A DNA stretch of 64,000 bases from Psettodes erumei (Eukaryota; Chordata; Actinopteri; Pleuronectiformes; Psettodidae): assembly GCA_016785225.1 (NCBI GenBank), contig JAFBJZ010000344.1, positions 2,543,501 to 2,607,500 of the forward strand. The letters are read 5' to 3'. The translations under genes and the position numbers were made by a program. Shown one piece after another: positions 24,126 through 36,751 of the stretch (the stretch's first letter is position 1; every line of letters begins with the position of its first letter). The notes under the pieces were generated by a model. It had not been told where the DNA came from. It saw only the letters and a list, made by a program, of their open reading frames with translations, and made no database searches.

Positions 24126-26695
24126 TTGCCACTAAGGTATTTTTGTCATGCAGCTCCCATGGTGCACACCATATGCTGAGGACAGCTGATCGTGTTGTTT
24201 TCTGTGGTAGGCCTTTTTTTTCCCAAGTGTGAAGCAAGGTTTACTTGCTGAAAAGAGTGACGGCGGATGAGCTGTTTTTATCACATCCAGTAAGATGTGT
24301 CACCGGCACGTCGAGCTCGCAGTTTGAACCCACGTGATACATTTCACGGCCGCCGAACGCCTCTGTGCCTTTAAATGAACTGTGAGGTCGCTTCTCCCTC
24401 CCGGGACATTCGGTGCCGAGTCATCGCCGCGAGAGCTGCCCCAGTCAGAAAATCCTGACGGCGGTCACACAGGTCGTGACCTCCTGTATGCCCCGCATGT
24501 GAAATGTCTGTCCTGCGTTTTTTTTTTTTTTTAAAAGTCAAAAAAAATCACATTATCCCATCAGAAAAGTGTGTTTTCTGTAAATGCTTATAGGGATTCA
24601 AATCATTGCAGATTACCAGCATAACCGTTTTACAAAAAAAGCTTTTATTTCTACAGAGAACAGTAATTAAAAAGGAAAAAAGACACATTTTTTATTGGTG
24701 ATAGGGGTAATAGAGCTTCTGCCTGTGCTGAGTGTCTTCTTTAGATATTTGGGTTAACTGCTTATTTTCATTATACTGGGTTGCGGACTTTTCAAGATTC
24801 TCCTAATTGGCCCCAGTGGGATTTTGAGCAAAAACCCTTGATGTTCACAGCCCCCCCCCCTCCCACCACATGATTGTGACAATATCATCGTAATCTGTGC
24901 AGATAATATTGTTGTAGTTTTAACAAGATTCCAGTGTTTCATCATAGCGAGGGGCCGGTTTCATTCCTCGATTTAATTCCCCCCGCTCTTTTTTTCTGCT
25001 CTCTGCTGTCATCTTTGATGCTCGTCACCACAATCACATGACAGATGGTCCCTTATAGACCCTGTAATTATATTTCAAGCCTCAGATTCATAATTCATCA
25101 CATTGATGCGTGATTTGCATGTCATCCACAGAAAAAGGGGCAAATTGTTTATGAGCACCAATGCTCTTTAAATATTTTCTATAAATTAATAATCTATAAT
25201 CTGCCTAAGACTAATAAAATCCAGAACTCATGGGGGATTTCAATTTGGGTTTCAATACATTTGTTATACTGTATTATTTATTTATGGAGGTCTGTGCATA
25301 TTGTAGCTAAGCTTGTTATCTACAGAATCTCATCCTTTTAAAATATACTGTTAATAATTAATTAAAAGTGATGTTGCTTGGACCCTACTGTGACATTCCA
25401 ATTACTGGAAAAATCTGTTGGAAAGACTAATGAAAAACTTTACTCTCAACACAATAAAGTAGATCACAATCATTGCGCGGCTTAACTTTGCGGCGGCAGG
25501 AACTGCTCCATTGGCAAGATTGGATAATTGTGGGAAAAAAAAATGAGTGTACGGTGCACCGACTTGTTCTGTGGAAGGCCTGAACCTGTAACTGCTGGCT
25601 GGGAGGCGAGGCGTTAATGTTGTGCCCTTCGTATTATGCAAGCTCAGGGTGCCACACCCTGTAAATCATTCACCGGTGTTCATGCCGAGGCCGAGCACAA
25701 TGAGCTGACTGTTCTGCGCGAAAATGCTGCTCGGTCTGTCTGTGCAGAGGTTTGGTTTGTTTTTTTTGTTTTTTTTTTTTAGAAAAGTATTTTACAAATT
25801 AATGTTTATTTTAAAAAAAAGCCTCAAGTGCACACACAGTAGTTGAGATAGTTGAAATTGCTTATAGTCTCCTCAGTACATTTATTTTGTGAATCTTATG
25901 CTGAATTTTATTTTCTTAAAATTAAAGCTTGTATAAAACCTATTAATACAGTAAAAAAAAAACCCAGAGAGACACATTCTTGAAAGACAATGCATTAAGA
26001 AATTACCAGCTACACATACACACACACACACACACAGACACATATTCACAGGGGAATATCCAATAAGCTTGCGTTATCAGGATTAAAGGACATTTTTGTG
26101 GAGAATCTCTTGTTCAGACGGTCACAGACGCCAGTGACACTCCTCCCATTCACACACTTGTGTTGTCATCTGAGGGATTACTGTCAGAGTGTTGCAATAA
26201 CCTCAGTGACAAAGGGCCAAGACTACGCCCAGCTGACCGTCAGGAGCTGCGCTGGATCGTGTCTGCAGATATTTACTGGAATCAACTGCGGTAATAACTC
26301 TTAAAATGTCATTTGAAGTGAAGCATTTTCCACGGCAAATATGCAAAAATTGCAGTTGCGTTATCGGCTTATTTCATTTAGGCGTATGTTTCTCATTCCA
26401 TGTGTCAAGACCGTTGAATTAAGCAAACCATTTAAAAGCAGCCACACAAATGCCAAATTGCATCAATAGTAATCACCAAAATACCCAAAGTTGTCAGTGA
26501 TGGATATAAAAAAAAAAACCCCACAGCCCTTCACTGCATATCATATTATAACAACAACCATGGCAGCCCGCAAAGTCTTCAAACGACACACAATACATAA
26601 CACACTGTATGAGTATGAACAACATGGTTTTCAGTGCAAATACTTCACTACCAAAAAAGCAGCAACGAAACAAAACAGGAAAGCTTATGAACAAA
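24126..26695. other. Non-coding stretch between candidate enhancers and the desmocollin 3' end
   Basis: No gene supported. AT-rich, with a CA tract at 26012-26040 and T/A homopolymers near 24520 and 25760. The block at about 25000-25200 (rich in CATGACA, TGTAATTATA and TTTGCATG type words) resembles conserved non-coding DNA. Confidence 0.45.
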
Positions 26696-26839
26696 TTTAA
26701 TAGCAGGGCAGTGTGTGCGCACACTGATGCCACCTGCTTGGGTTTCTCTTTTCTCATTCATGTTCAGGGGCATACCAAGCATTCAGATCCTATGCCGCTC
26801 TACATCCAGTACAGTGTCGCACGTAAACGCCACTTTTTT

Positions 26840-29800
26840 TTAGCGCTGCATTGTTCTTGTCTTCGTGCAGACCTCTGCCAGTGTTTTGAACTTTGGTCCG
26901 AGCGTGTTCAGGAATTCCAGATTACCGTTGTCGGCGTAGTCGCTGCAGCATCCCACGGAGCCGGCGGCAGAGCCCACCCCCTCGAACCCGTAGGAGTGGA
27001 TGATATCGTCGGCGTACCGTCCGTCCTCCTCCGTCCCCATGTAGTTCAGTTTCTGCCGGACAAAGCAAAGGGAGATGAAGCGGGACATTGCTCGTGGTGG
27101 ACGAGGCCTGGGCGACGGGAGGGGAGATATGCCGGCACCATGTGATAATACGAGGCGGCTCAGGATATGACTGGCAGTCAGATATTACACAGCAAGTAAA
27201 ACAACTCGCCAACAAATTACAGAAATGATACATCTCACCGAGAAGCTGAGAATTATTAAAGTTTGCAGAGGATACTATCGCATCTTAGAGACCAAGATTA
27301 TATTACACATGAGGGTTACCTAAGCTCCTGCAGATAAAGATGATTAAACTCTGGGGAAAAAAAAGACACTCACACACAAACGAGACACATTTAATTTGTC
27401 CGCATTCTCTCTCCCCTTTCGCGCCAACATCCACTCTTAGGCATATTTTTGTGGCAACATACCGTCCATATTAAAAAGATGTCTTTAAGGTGATGTTACC
27501 TGGTGGAGATAGTGGCCGTTGGTTTGCCAGGTGTGGAGGAACGCTGAGTCATGGGCAAGTTGTCTGCTTTCAAAGTCCAGGCCACCAGTCTGACCACCAA
27601 ACATGCTGCCATACTGATCAATATTTGATCGATACTGGCTGTTGGTGAACTCCTGCATATCGACATTCGTCTTATTTATCCAGTTATTCTCAATACCACC
27701 CGTGCCCTTGATCCCTGGCCACGCCGACGTCTTCTCTCCCTTGACCGAGCCTTTCACTGGCTTTTCTGCTCCGGAAGGGGGGAAATCTAGAAAAGCTGAA
27801 TCCTGCGGAGCAAAACAACAAAGCAAAAAACAAGCAATCAAGCAGCAATTGAGTACATGAACCAAAGAGGAAAAAATGGAGACGTGTATAAGCCCTCGTT
27901 AATATGCACTTACCACTTCATCCCCTTTGCCCTCAGTGTTTGACGGGAGCAGGATTCCTCCGCTGTCTTTAGTTATTTCAGGTTGCCACCTCTTTCCCTG
28001 TGTCCCGCAGAAAAGGGCAAGGAGAACACCTGCCAAAAGTGAGTTCAGAACGTCAGACAGGGGTGTGCAACGAGTGCATTTGTCTGTGAGGAGATGCTCT
28101 GTGAGGAGAGCGCAATGTCATGCAGCACACCAGTACAAGTGGAGGGTTGAACTTTCCAGCACTCTTCCTGCACTTTTACCCCGGCATGGGGCGCAGAGCT
28201 CCCGGTTCGTTATCGACACATCGGCGAGGCCTACACAATGCTGCCTGGTGAGAGCGTGGCGGTGGGGGTACTCACAGAGCAGTAGGAGGAGGGCCAAAGG
28301 CAACAGCATAGTCAGTAGAGCCAGTCCCCCCAGTGACACCGATCTGTCCTTGGGCAAGCAGTCTCCGTTCTTGCAGCGGCAAATTTTCACCGTCACTGTC
28401 TGTGTTTTGCCAGAGCCCTGCAGATCTGTTATAACCACGGGAACTTCGTAGATCCCCGTTGGAAGCTCTTTGAGTTGGCTCAGTTTGGCTGCTGTGCCTA
28501 AGTAGGAAATATGGAAAAAAAAGATTTTTTTTTCAAAGAAATAGCAACGCACCATTGCGTTAAACACTTTAAACCTGAAGTTAATGTTTAAAAGTTTTCA
28601 TTTCAACGAATACTTTCGCCCCAAACGTACAGTTTGGTAGCTCTTCCTCTAGCACTTCTTTCCCTCAGCCGTAGTTACGAGACATAAAATCTCTGGCAAA
28701 TTGTTACAAAGTAAATTGTCCAACTGTTTACAAGGTGCTTCCAAGAAGTAGCAGGTCAAGGTGATTTGTCATTAGCATGTTACTTGCAGGTCTTGGTTGT
28801 TGAAATCAGCCACAAAAATTCCTTATCAGCCGAGGTCTGAATAATTACATTGTAACCTCTTCTAGCTCCTTCATTGGAATGCATCTGTTAGATTTCTCTC
28901 TCAAAGCAGTTTATTTTGAGACCTTAAACCGAAAAAGAAATAGGGGGTTTCGTGGTGATAGTTTAAGATATGAAGGAATTCCTGGGACCTGGATGATGTC
29001 CCGGTGAGTAGTTTGGACACAGATGTTTCATTAAAAATCGCCTCCGAGTGTTTATTCAAACTGTCCCATCTAACATGTCCTCCATTAGAGAATGGGTAAA
29101 AACAAGGCCACCTACTGTTGAGTTTTGTCACAGACCATTTGCCGTCATTGTCTTTTGGCATACTGAAGCTGAAGGGGGAGGAAAAGGGAGACTGGTCTTT
29201 GTCGTCAGCCACAACCACCACCGAGCTGAGCTCCCCTTCCTTCTCGCACATCCTCAGCTGGCCGGTGGGGGGCAGTGGCATGTTGTCGTTGACATCCTCC
29301 ACCACAAGGATGACCGTCCCCATGCCCATTTTGGAGCCTGAAATACATCAGAAGTACATTAGCGTTCGCTGAAAAACAAATGTGGGCTTTAGTAGCATTC
29401 TGGTTGTCAGTTAATTGGAAGTTTTAAATTCTGACAAGTGTATGAGATGAGAGCCCAGTTTCATTCATCATACCAGACAGTCATGAGTCACAAATGAGTA
29501 GTCAGATGTCAACAGGTGTTGACGCATGAGACAAAACTGGGACAAACACTGCGAGATCAGAGAGATAATGGTGAGGGTGGGGCTGGGGTATTAAGGATGT
29601 TTGCCGATACCATCGCGAGTTGTGCCAAACACGTTCTCCGATGGTGATCTGACATGTTCACTCATCAAGTTCCCCAACTACCATTTTCCTGCTACCACTA
29701 TGATGGGAGTGACTTTAAACAGCTGGTAATAGCGGCGCACTGTGTGAAACGCTGCTGCGCCTTCAACCAGCAAGTGCCGATGTGCTCGGGATGAGCACAT

Positions 29801-32800
29801 CGGATGAGCTTCCGCCACTTCCTGCGCGGAGTATACGAGAAGCTTACTGGCATCAACGGCCTTCATGGTGATGTTGTAAACTCCATTCTGGACGAAGTGC
29901 GACTCCCTGTCGATCGTGTTCGCCACCCTCAGCTCCCCCGAACTTCTGTCCACATTGATCCAGGAGGCTGGGTCCGTGACCTTGTAGTACCTGAGGGGAC
30001 GGTGGAGAAATACTCGTGTTACCAACGCAGCCTCCAGTTCTGCAGTCAAAGCCTGCCCTCCAGTGTCTCAGAGAGGTAACACAAAGACTGAAGAGCCAAG
30101 GTGACTTACTTGATGCCGCTACTGCTCTTGGTCTCGGGATCTGTGGCGGTGTACGTTCCTATCACCGTGCCATTAGGTGTGTTCTCTTTAACGGTGAAGC
30201 GCATAGTCGGGGCTATGAATTCTGGACCTTCGTCGACATCGCCGACAATGACGTCCACGGGGATGGAGTTCCATTTTTCCTTGGTGTTGACCAGGTCAGC
30301 TTTGTTGCGTGCCATAATCTCAAGCCTCACCTTGTTCGCCTTCTCATGATTTAAGGGCTGGAAAACAGTTTGTTTTTTTTTTAATGCTGCTCTTTTATGG
30401 GCTTTGTTGTTTCCATAAGGTGCATCTACTGTATGTTACATGTGTACTACTACTAAAATTCACAAAGACAATACAAACTTTCTCACCTTCGCGACAAACA
30501 GAAGCCCCTCATTCGTTTTGGGGTCAGTATCCATCCTGAAATTTCCATTTTCGTTTCCTTTAGTGATGACAAATTTGGAAATCCAGTTTGGTGTGTTGAC
30601 CAAGTCCTTGTCCTCCACGGGAATTCGAAGGATGAGCTGTTCATATTCATTTTCTTTGACACTGGCTTCATACTGAAATGAAACAAGAAAGGGGTGTTTC
30701 CTGAATAAGACGACCGGGCTGTCGGCCAAGCGAGTTCAGAACACCTGTTGATTCACAACATTGTGAGGTGTAGAGGCTTCTGTCTTTCCCCAAGCGATTG
30801 CTGACCACTTACAGAGGTTTTCGTGAAGGTCGGAGGGTTGTCGTTGATATCGCCCAAGCTGATCGTTGCCGTTCCCGTGCTGAACAGACCGTTCGCTGCA
30901 CCCTTCATGTCTTTGATCTGGACTACCACCTCGTGGTGGTCAAGTTTCTGATGACGAATGTGACAAAATGACAGAGGAATTTTAAAAAATAGAACAAAGA
31001 AGATTCAAGACCAATATAGAAGAAATTAACATAGAGATCACCTCTCTGTCCAGGGTGTTGGTAACTGTGGTGATGACACCTGTCCATGGGTCGATGGCAA
31101 ACAGGTTCGTTTCCGTCAGCAGGCTGTACATGATCTCAACGTGAAGGGTGTTTGCTTGGTCCTTGTCTGTAGTGTTCACCTTCCCCACCACTGTCCCTGT
31201 GGCGTAAAAACACAATCATCCGGTTTATTGCATATCCTTTGCCGGAGGATCGAGTCCTGCGGGATGACCGGGGCACAGGTCACGTGCCTCACCTGGCCTG
31301 CTGTGCTCGGGCACGGTGAACCACAGCGTGTCTGTGAATTCTGGAGCGTTGTCATTCACGTCGTCCACGAGTATATGTACCGGCAAGGGTCTGTCTGTCA
31401 TCTGGTTTGTCTTCTTGTCGAAAGCCCTGGCTGTCAGCTGCGGAGGGGGGAAAAAACTTTACGAGGCTAGCATGCAAAGGCACAGAAAAGTTCCCGGCAT
31501 TTCTCATGGCTTTTGTGTATTTTCAAAGACAGACGCTAAAGGCTGCAGAGGGGAGTCTGTATATGAATAACTATTTGTCATATTTGCTTGTGCAAATACA
31601 TTGGCAGTGATTGACGCTCCAGGCATTCCTCCTACTGGCTCTAATTGGTGCTACTGGCGAGGGGCACAGCGGATTTGTGCAAATGGCATTGCAGCGCTAG
31701 GTGGAGCCAGACGAGCCTGTTTTGTTTTGCTCTTGTCACAGATTGCCATAGTGACTGTTCGAACAAATATGACAAGTCTTTGTAACAACACTCCCTACTG
31801 CAGCTTTCAGGGGCTACTTGACACAACTAATACTACTGTTGAATCAGCTGACAGGAAGTGAATTGGTCGATGAATAAAGAAATAACTGCCCGCCGCAGCC
31901 CCCTGCTTCACGCTCACTATGAACTTGGGGAACTCCTCTCGGTCCACGGCTCTGTGCACGGTCAACATGCCGGTCTCACTGTTCAGGGTGAACACCCCCA
32001 CCGGATACTCGTTGTAACCGGGTCCACTGAAGGTGTAGTACACGCTGTGGGTGGCTTCAGAATCGGACACGAGCTGCAAAGAAAAACCACATGCGTTAAT
32101 TTATTTTCTTCCAAAGCCCTCATCATAGCTGAGGCAACTTTCTGCGGCATATTTCAACCGGCAGTACTTTCACACATTATATGCATGGGTGTGTCACGTA
32201 GCCTTAAGCGGCCGCGCGGTTGCACTTGAGCGGCTCCCGCGGTTCAGTGTGACAAGTTACCCTCTCGAGGTCTTTCGGAAAGGGCCCCCGGTCATTCTCC
32301 AAGATGTTGATGGGCGGAGGACTCCACCTTCTTTTGAAGCGCTTCAGGAAGGCTTGGCTTTGGCCCTGACACACGGAAAAGGGGAAAAAATATTTTGAGA
32401 AAAAAAAATTTCAAATTAAAAACAAGGGCCCATTACCAGTTGTAATCCCCAGCTGTCTTGCCTCTCTCTCCTGCAGCGCGCTGTGGACAAGGTGAACTTC
32501 CATCTCACTTTCCGGACCCCTGTCGTCCTGAGCCAGCACAGAAAATGTCCGCCCTGCCGGCCCCACATACATAGGAGCCGAAGCGACTACGGCTCCGTCC
32601 GGCTCTATTCTGAACAGCGGGTCCGTAAGGGTAAAGCGCCGGGATCTGACGTCGCAGTTGGCAGTTTCAACTTTTAAAAGAACGACAAAAACAAACAAAA
32701 ACAACGACAAGGGGGAAAAACACACAAGGTAAAGGTAAGGGGTGGAAGGGAGGAAGCCGAGAAGCCAAAGCCAGTACGGGGAAAGAGTGAGGGTGCAGTG

Positions 32801-33183
32801 GATGAAACTCTTCTATAATGAATGAAGCAACAAATAATATGAATGGTAGAAAAAAAACAACAACAATCAAATGAATACCTTTAGTGATCTTGTATGCGGT
32901 CGGGATATTCCGGGGCACGACCACATGAAGGGAGCGTGGGATAAAACAGGACTCTGCGCTGAGCAGGACCTGGAGCGGAGAGTCGGACTCACCGTCAGTT
33001 TCAAACGCGCAGCGAAAAGTCTCGTTCGCGTTCAGACAAGTTTCACTCTGACAGCAAGCGCCTCCGTCGCCATTCTATTTTATTTCACTTCGATCCGAAT
33101 GATTAAAAAAAGAATAATAAATAAAAAGAGGTAAAAGTACTTACCAGCGCCAGGCAGACAGAGATGATCCAAACGTTCGCCAT
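26840..33183 (-). CDS. dsc2l: Desmocollin (desmosomal cadherin), complete, 16 coding exons, 899 aa
   Basis: Calcium-dependent adhesion protein of desmosomes that pairs with desmoglein across cells and anchors plakoglobin inside. Exons, 5' to 3': 33183-33145, 32969-32879, 32670-32437, 32352-32261, 32073-31918, 31437-31293, 31196-31042, 30947-30813, 30672-30487, 30357-30110, 29990-29848, 29337-29116, 28497-28276, 28029-27914, 27802-27500, 27052-26840. All have GT-AG borders and the total (2700 nt) closes in frame; human DSC2a is about the same length. Seen in the protein: signal peptide at residues 1-18, prodomain to about 129, furin-type site RFKR then RW (mature Trp2), EC repeats with DVNDN (230-234), DINDN (337-341), DVDEGPEF and DVNDN (556-560), many LDRE motifs, TM about 672-697, and a plakoglobin-binding segment with GSVGCCS and LGPKFKTLAEVC just before the stop. 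That short ending marks a desmocollin rather than a desmoglein. The exon 4 acceptor is the least certain border: CAG 12 bases upstream breaks the frame. Paralogue identity (dsc2-like) is inference; the family is certain. A possible ATTAAA poly(A) signal lies at 26696-26701. Confidence 0.95.
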
Positions 33184-33349
33184 TTTCGGGAAAAAAACCC
33201 AACTTTCTGATGTCGACTTTTGGAGCCGGTCCGCGAAGGGGACGCACGGACCTCGGCGAGCGCTTACGTTCGAGAAAGTGGCAGTTTCGCACACAGGACG
33301 AGACTCGACGCGCTCGCGCGTGCGTGTGCGCGCGCGTGTGAGGGAGTGA

Positions 33350-33353
<4 letters not shown>

Positions 33354-33400
<47 letters not shown>
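33354..33400 (+). repeat. (TG)n tract next to the desmocollin start
   Basis: Forty-seven bases of TG followed directly by ACACAC, preceded by CG/TG alternation from about 33310. The whole alternating purine-pyrimidine stretch of about 95 bases lies just upstream of the desmocollin first exon. Confidence 0.95.
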
Positions 33401-33401
<1 letters not shown>

Positions 33402-33540
33402 CACACAGTCGAGCAGTCACACCCATCTAAAAGCGAAGCACCTCCCTGGTCATACCCGCGGGCGAAGCACCTTCTCCGCTGCGCTCGGTGTCTTGTTGGG
33501 TGTTGCTCCGCACACGTCCACACCTTTAAAGTTTTTTTCA

Positions 33541-33550
33541 TATATACATG

Positions 33551-33589
<39 letters not shown>
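33541..33589 (+). repeat. (TA)n(TG)n compound microsatellite
   Basis: TATATA/CATG/TATATATA runs into a TG tract of about 30 bases in the dsc-dsg intergenic region. Confidence 0.9.
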
Positions 33590-33594
<5 letters not shown>

Positions 33595-36500
33595 CTGCCA
33601 GCAGGGGGAAACGTTGCCTAAGCTTTCTGCCAGCTGCAGGCTGTCTGTAATCAATTTCAGAAGGTTGCAAAACATCAAAACGAAACCAGGCGCCACAAAA
33701 TCCCCCGTGGAAGAGTTATGGTTGCACAGAGTGAGACGCAAAATGACGATAAATCCGTTAGAATACCTTACTGGAACGTTACCCTTATTTGTGCTCAAGT
33801 TGAGCAGGTGCTCTGGAAGTTGTCTTAGCTGCAGCTGAGCAATCAACATGTTCATTGTTATTAGAGACCATCTCTTTTTTTAGGGGCGTTTTCCCTAGGG
33901 GCATAATTAGTTGTTTGTTAGCGTCTGCTTTGTTTTTCCGGGGGATCTGGATGGAGAGGCCTCGCCCTGGGGCCCGCAGGCAGCCCTGACCCCCGCACGC
34001 CCCTCCTCTCCCTTATGCAGCTCCGCTGAAGCGATCGGGTAGGAGGAACAGAACTGGGCTCCCAACTTAACACCGCAGGAATGTGAACTGAGTGAAGCCG
34101 TGTGTGTGTGTGTGCGTGCGGTTGGGGATGGGCGGCTCTGCTCCTCACTATCTCTGTAAACTGTAAATAAAAGCAAAGGGTAGTCCAGAGCTCAGCAAAC
34201 GGCCTGCCCCGTGTCCTTGGGAACGCACCGCATTCAAGATCCACTGTCCACAGTGTAGAGCCCATTGTTAGGAGCGTATAGGGAAGTGAGACTACGTGGG
34301 GCTGCAACAGGAAAGGTGAGAAAAATGTCAGGAAGGCTGCGTCGATGTGAGTCATGGGCGTGGACATAATGAAGGGCTTGGGGCTGGGAGTCTCAACAGT
34401 AAATCAAGAACTGTCTCAGCAAAACACCCTCCCGTGCCTCTCCCGATATAAAGTGAAAGTGATTTGCTTTTGCTCTTAGGCTTTGGTCTGTTTGCAGAGC
34501 ACGCGGCACAAGTATGTTTCAGCAAATAAAAAACAATCATGTCGCCGCTTATTCGGCGAACGACACCCTTGCGCAACACGTCTCTCCCACACTGTCCGCT
34601 GCGATGCAAAGTTAGTCATGGCCGAGGCTCTTCACATGAACAACTTTTCAGCTGAGTCGTGCCGCTTGAAGAAAGTTGATTCACTTTCTCAGACTCTTGA
34701 GCCATCGTTTTGAACTCTGGGACGGAGTTCAACTCAGTTCGAGAGGCTTTTTTTTGGAAGGGGCCATCTCACAGGCAGAAGCAGCATAAAACGGGCGACG
34801 CGTGTAATGTGTGAATGCGGTTCTCTCATTTTCAGAGAAGAGAAAAAGTGAAGCCCGTGAAGTGAAGTGAAGTCTTCCCTAGGTGTCATGCCAGGTGTAG
34901 CAATAGGCTGTTAGGAGAATCTTGATTGGATTGAACCTCCCACATGACATGATTTTCACATCGCACAATTAAACAGTTGTAAAAGAGAGAGAGGATCCAG
35001 TTGTTCAGTTTCTGGATCCGCCGCTGCTAAGGCGGCCCCACCACTCCCTCCAGACGCGCGCCAGATCAGAGGCAGGGTGGGGCCTTCACGTCATGTGCAA
35101 AGGTTGGTATTAGGGTGAGGCAAAATTCTCGGTGATGTCATTGCTGTTTTTTGAATGATGTGATTGACAGTTTCTGGTTATTAGCACGTGTTATATTATA
35201 GAGTCATCAATTCTCATTACCCGAACCAAATGTTAGACCTTTACCACACCCAGGTAAACCCACATGAAAGTGGCCTGCAACCAGCACTGACTCCACACCA
35301 AAGTGGCCGCGAGGTTGAGTCAACCTTATGGCATATTGATCTTATCAAGCTGCGTTACTTCCAGTGGGTGTGCTCAGTAACCCGGCAACTGACAAGTGCT
35401 TGGTTACCTGTTGATCTGAATGGTCTTTTTTCAGCGCGGCACCCATGAACTTCTGCTTGTGTCGACCTAATGTTGTCATCCCATACCGTTCCAGCGCGGG
35501 CCGATCCGCTGCCCGGTCGCGAACTCATGCTTCAGATAACATCCGCACTAACGAACCGCACGCGTATTCCCAGCATTGGGCGCTGGAAAAACAACTTGTA
35601 TGTCCACCCTATCCAGCACTGGACTAATGTATAATCACATGTGGCATTGCTCATTCCTCTCTTAGCATTTCCTTTCTCTGACTAAACCTTTTTTCAAATT
35701 AGTCTTGCATCATGTGGTTCCAACGAAACCACGTATTCATATGTGGGAGGCCGGTCTTTCTGGATATTTATTAGAAAAAAAAAAACATGAATCATGATTT
35801 ATTGCTGTGCCGCTCATCACTCACTGTGCGGTGTACACACCTTTTAATCCAAGGGAGTAAAAGTCTCTCGAGTCTGTGCCAGGTAAACTCTCACTACCCC
35901 AACATGACCCCCTCCCAAATCCCCCCCCTTCCTCTGTGTGTCTGTCCACACACCCACCCACCCACACAAACCAGTCCAGTGTGCAGCTGATATTTCATGA
36001 GCGATAAGGTGATGCTTCTCCTCGGGAATTTCACAGGAGAAAGTGAAGTTTTACGGAGAAGTGAGAGAGTTGGTCAAATAGGACTCCAATACAAAAAAAA
36101 CAAAACACGCACACAAAAAAACAAACAAAAACAATAAAAACACAACAACAACCAAAAACAAACAACCCTGGATATCAAAACGGCAACAAGGCAGACTTAA
36201 TACCAAACTGCAAACCCAAGATGGAAATGCGGCATTTTTGATTTGTTTGTTTTTATATAGAGATATATATTTTAAATAAAACATTCATCAGTGAAACTAA
36301 ATTCTAGGGACAGTTTGCTTTCCGCTCTCGCACCACTTCCTTCGAAAGTCCTTTTTTCTCCCCCCTCCCTCCCCCCCTTCCAGCCGAAGACAAAAAGCTG
36401 CGCACAAGTATTGCAGCTATGCAGACAGTGGATCTAACCACCTCCCCTCCGCGCCTGCTATCAGCAGCAACTTGTGAGCAATCAGACGGAGGGAGGGACC

Positions 36501-36614
36501 GCCCGTGGCTCTAAGAGCTCTCGCAACCCTCCGCGGGGTCAAAGTCTATACGAAAGCAGCGACGAGCCGACGCGACTTCACCTGAGCGGGAGGATCCCGA
36601 ACTTTTTCGACACC

Positions 36615-36716
36615 ATGGCTCCGCGGCCGAGATGCGGCGTTTTTGTTCCGCTGGCGATCTTCTTAACGGTAAGTGAACGCCTCGTCTCGTTCGACGCGCT
36701 GTTAGGCGTTTGGAGG

Positions 36717-36751
<35 letters not shown>

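Larger units (their letters stand above)
33184..36614. promoter_or_regulatory. Shared 5' intergenic region between divergent desmocollin and desmoglein
   Basis: This 3.4 kb interval separates the two divergent start codons, so it must hold both promoters and both 5' untranslated regions. No convincing reading frame lies in it. A 47-base TG tract (33354-33400) lies only about 170 bases upstream of the desmocollin start. A second TA/TG tract lies at 33541-33589. The desmoglein side (36301-36600) is pyrimidine-rich, then turns GC-rich just before the ATG, as expected of a promoter and 5' leader. No TATA box could be placed with confidence on either side. Shared control of the two genes is inference. 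Confidence 0.6.

Noticed and set aside
32970..33054. Upstream extension of desmocollin exon 2 (in-frame SETCLNANETF peptide)
   Set aside because: The frame is open, but the acceptor at 32970-32971 has a better pyrimidine tract and gives a proper signal peptide (MANVWIISVCLALVLLSA), so the shorter exon is preferred.
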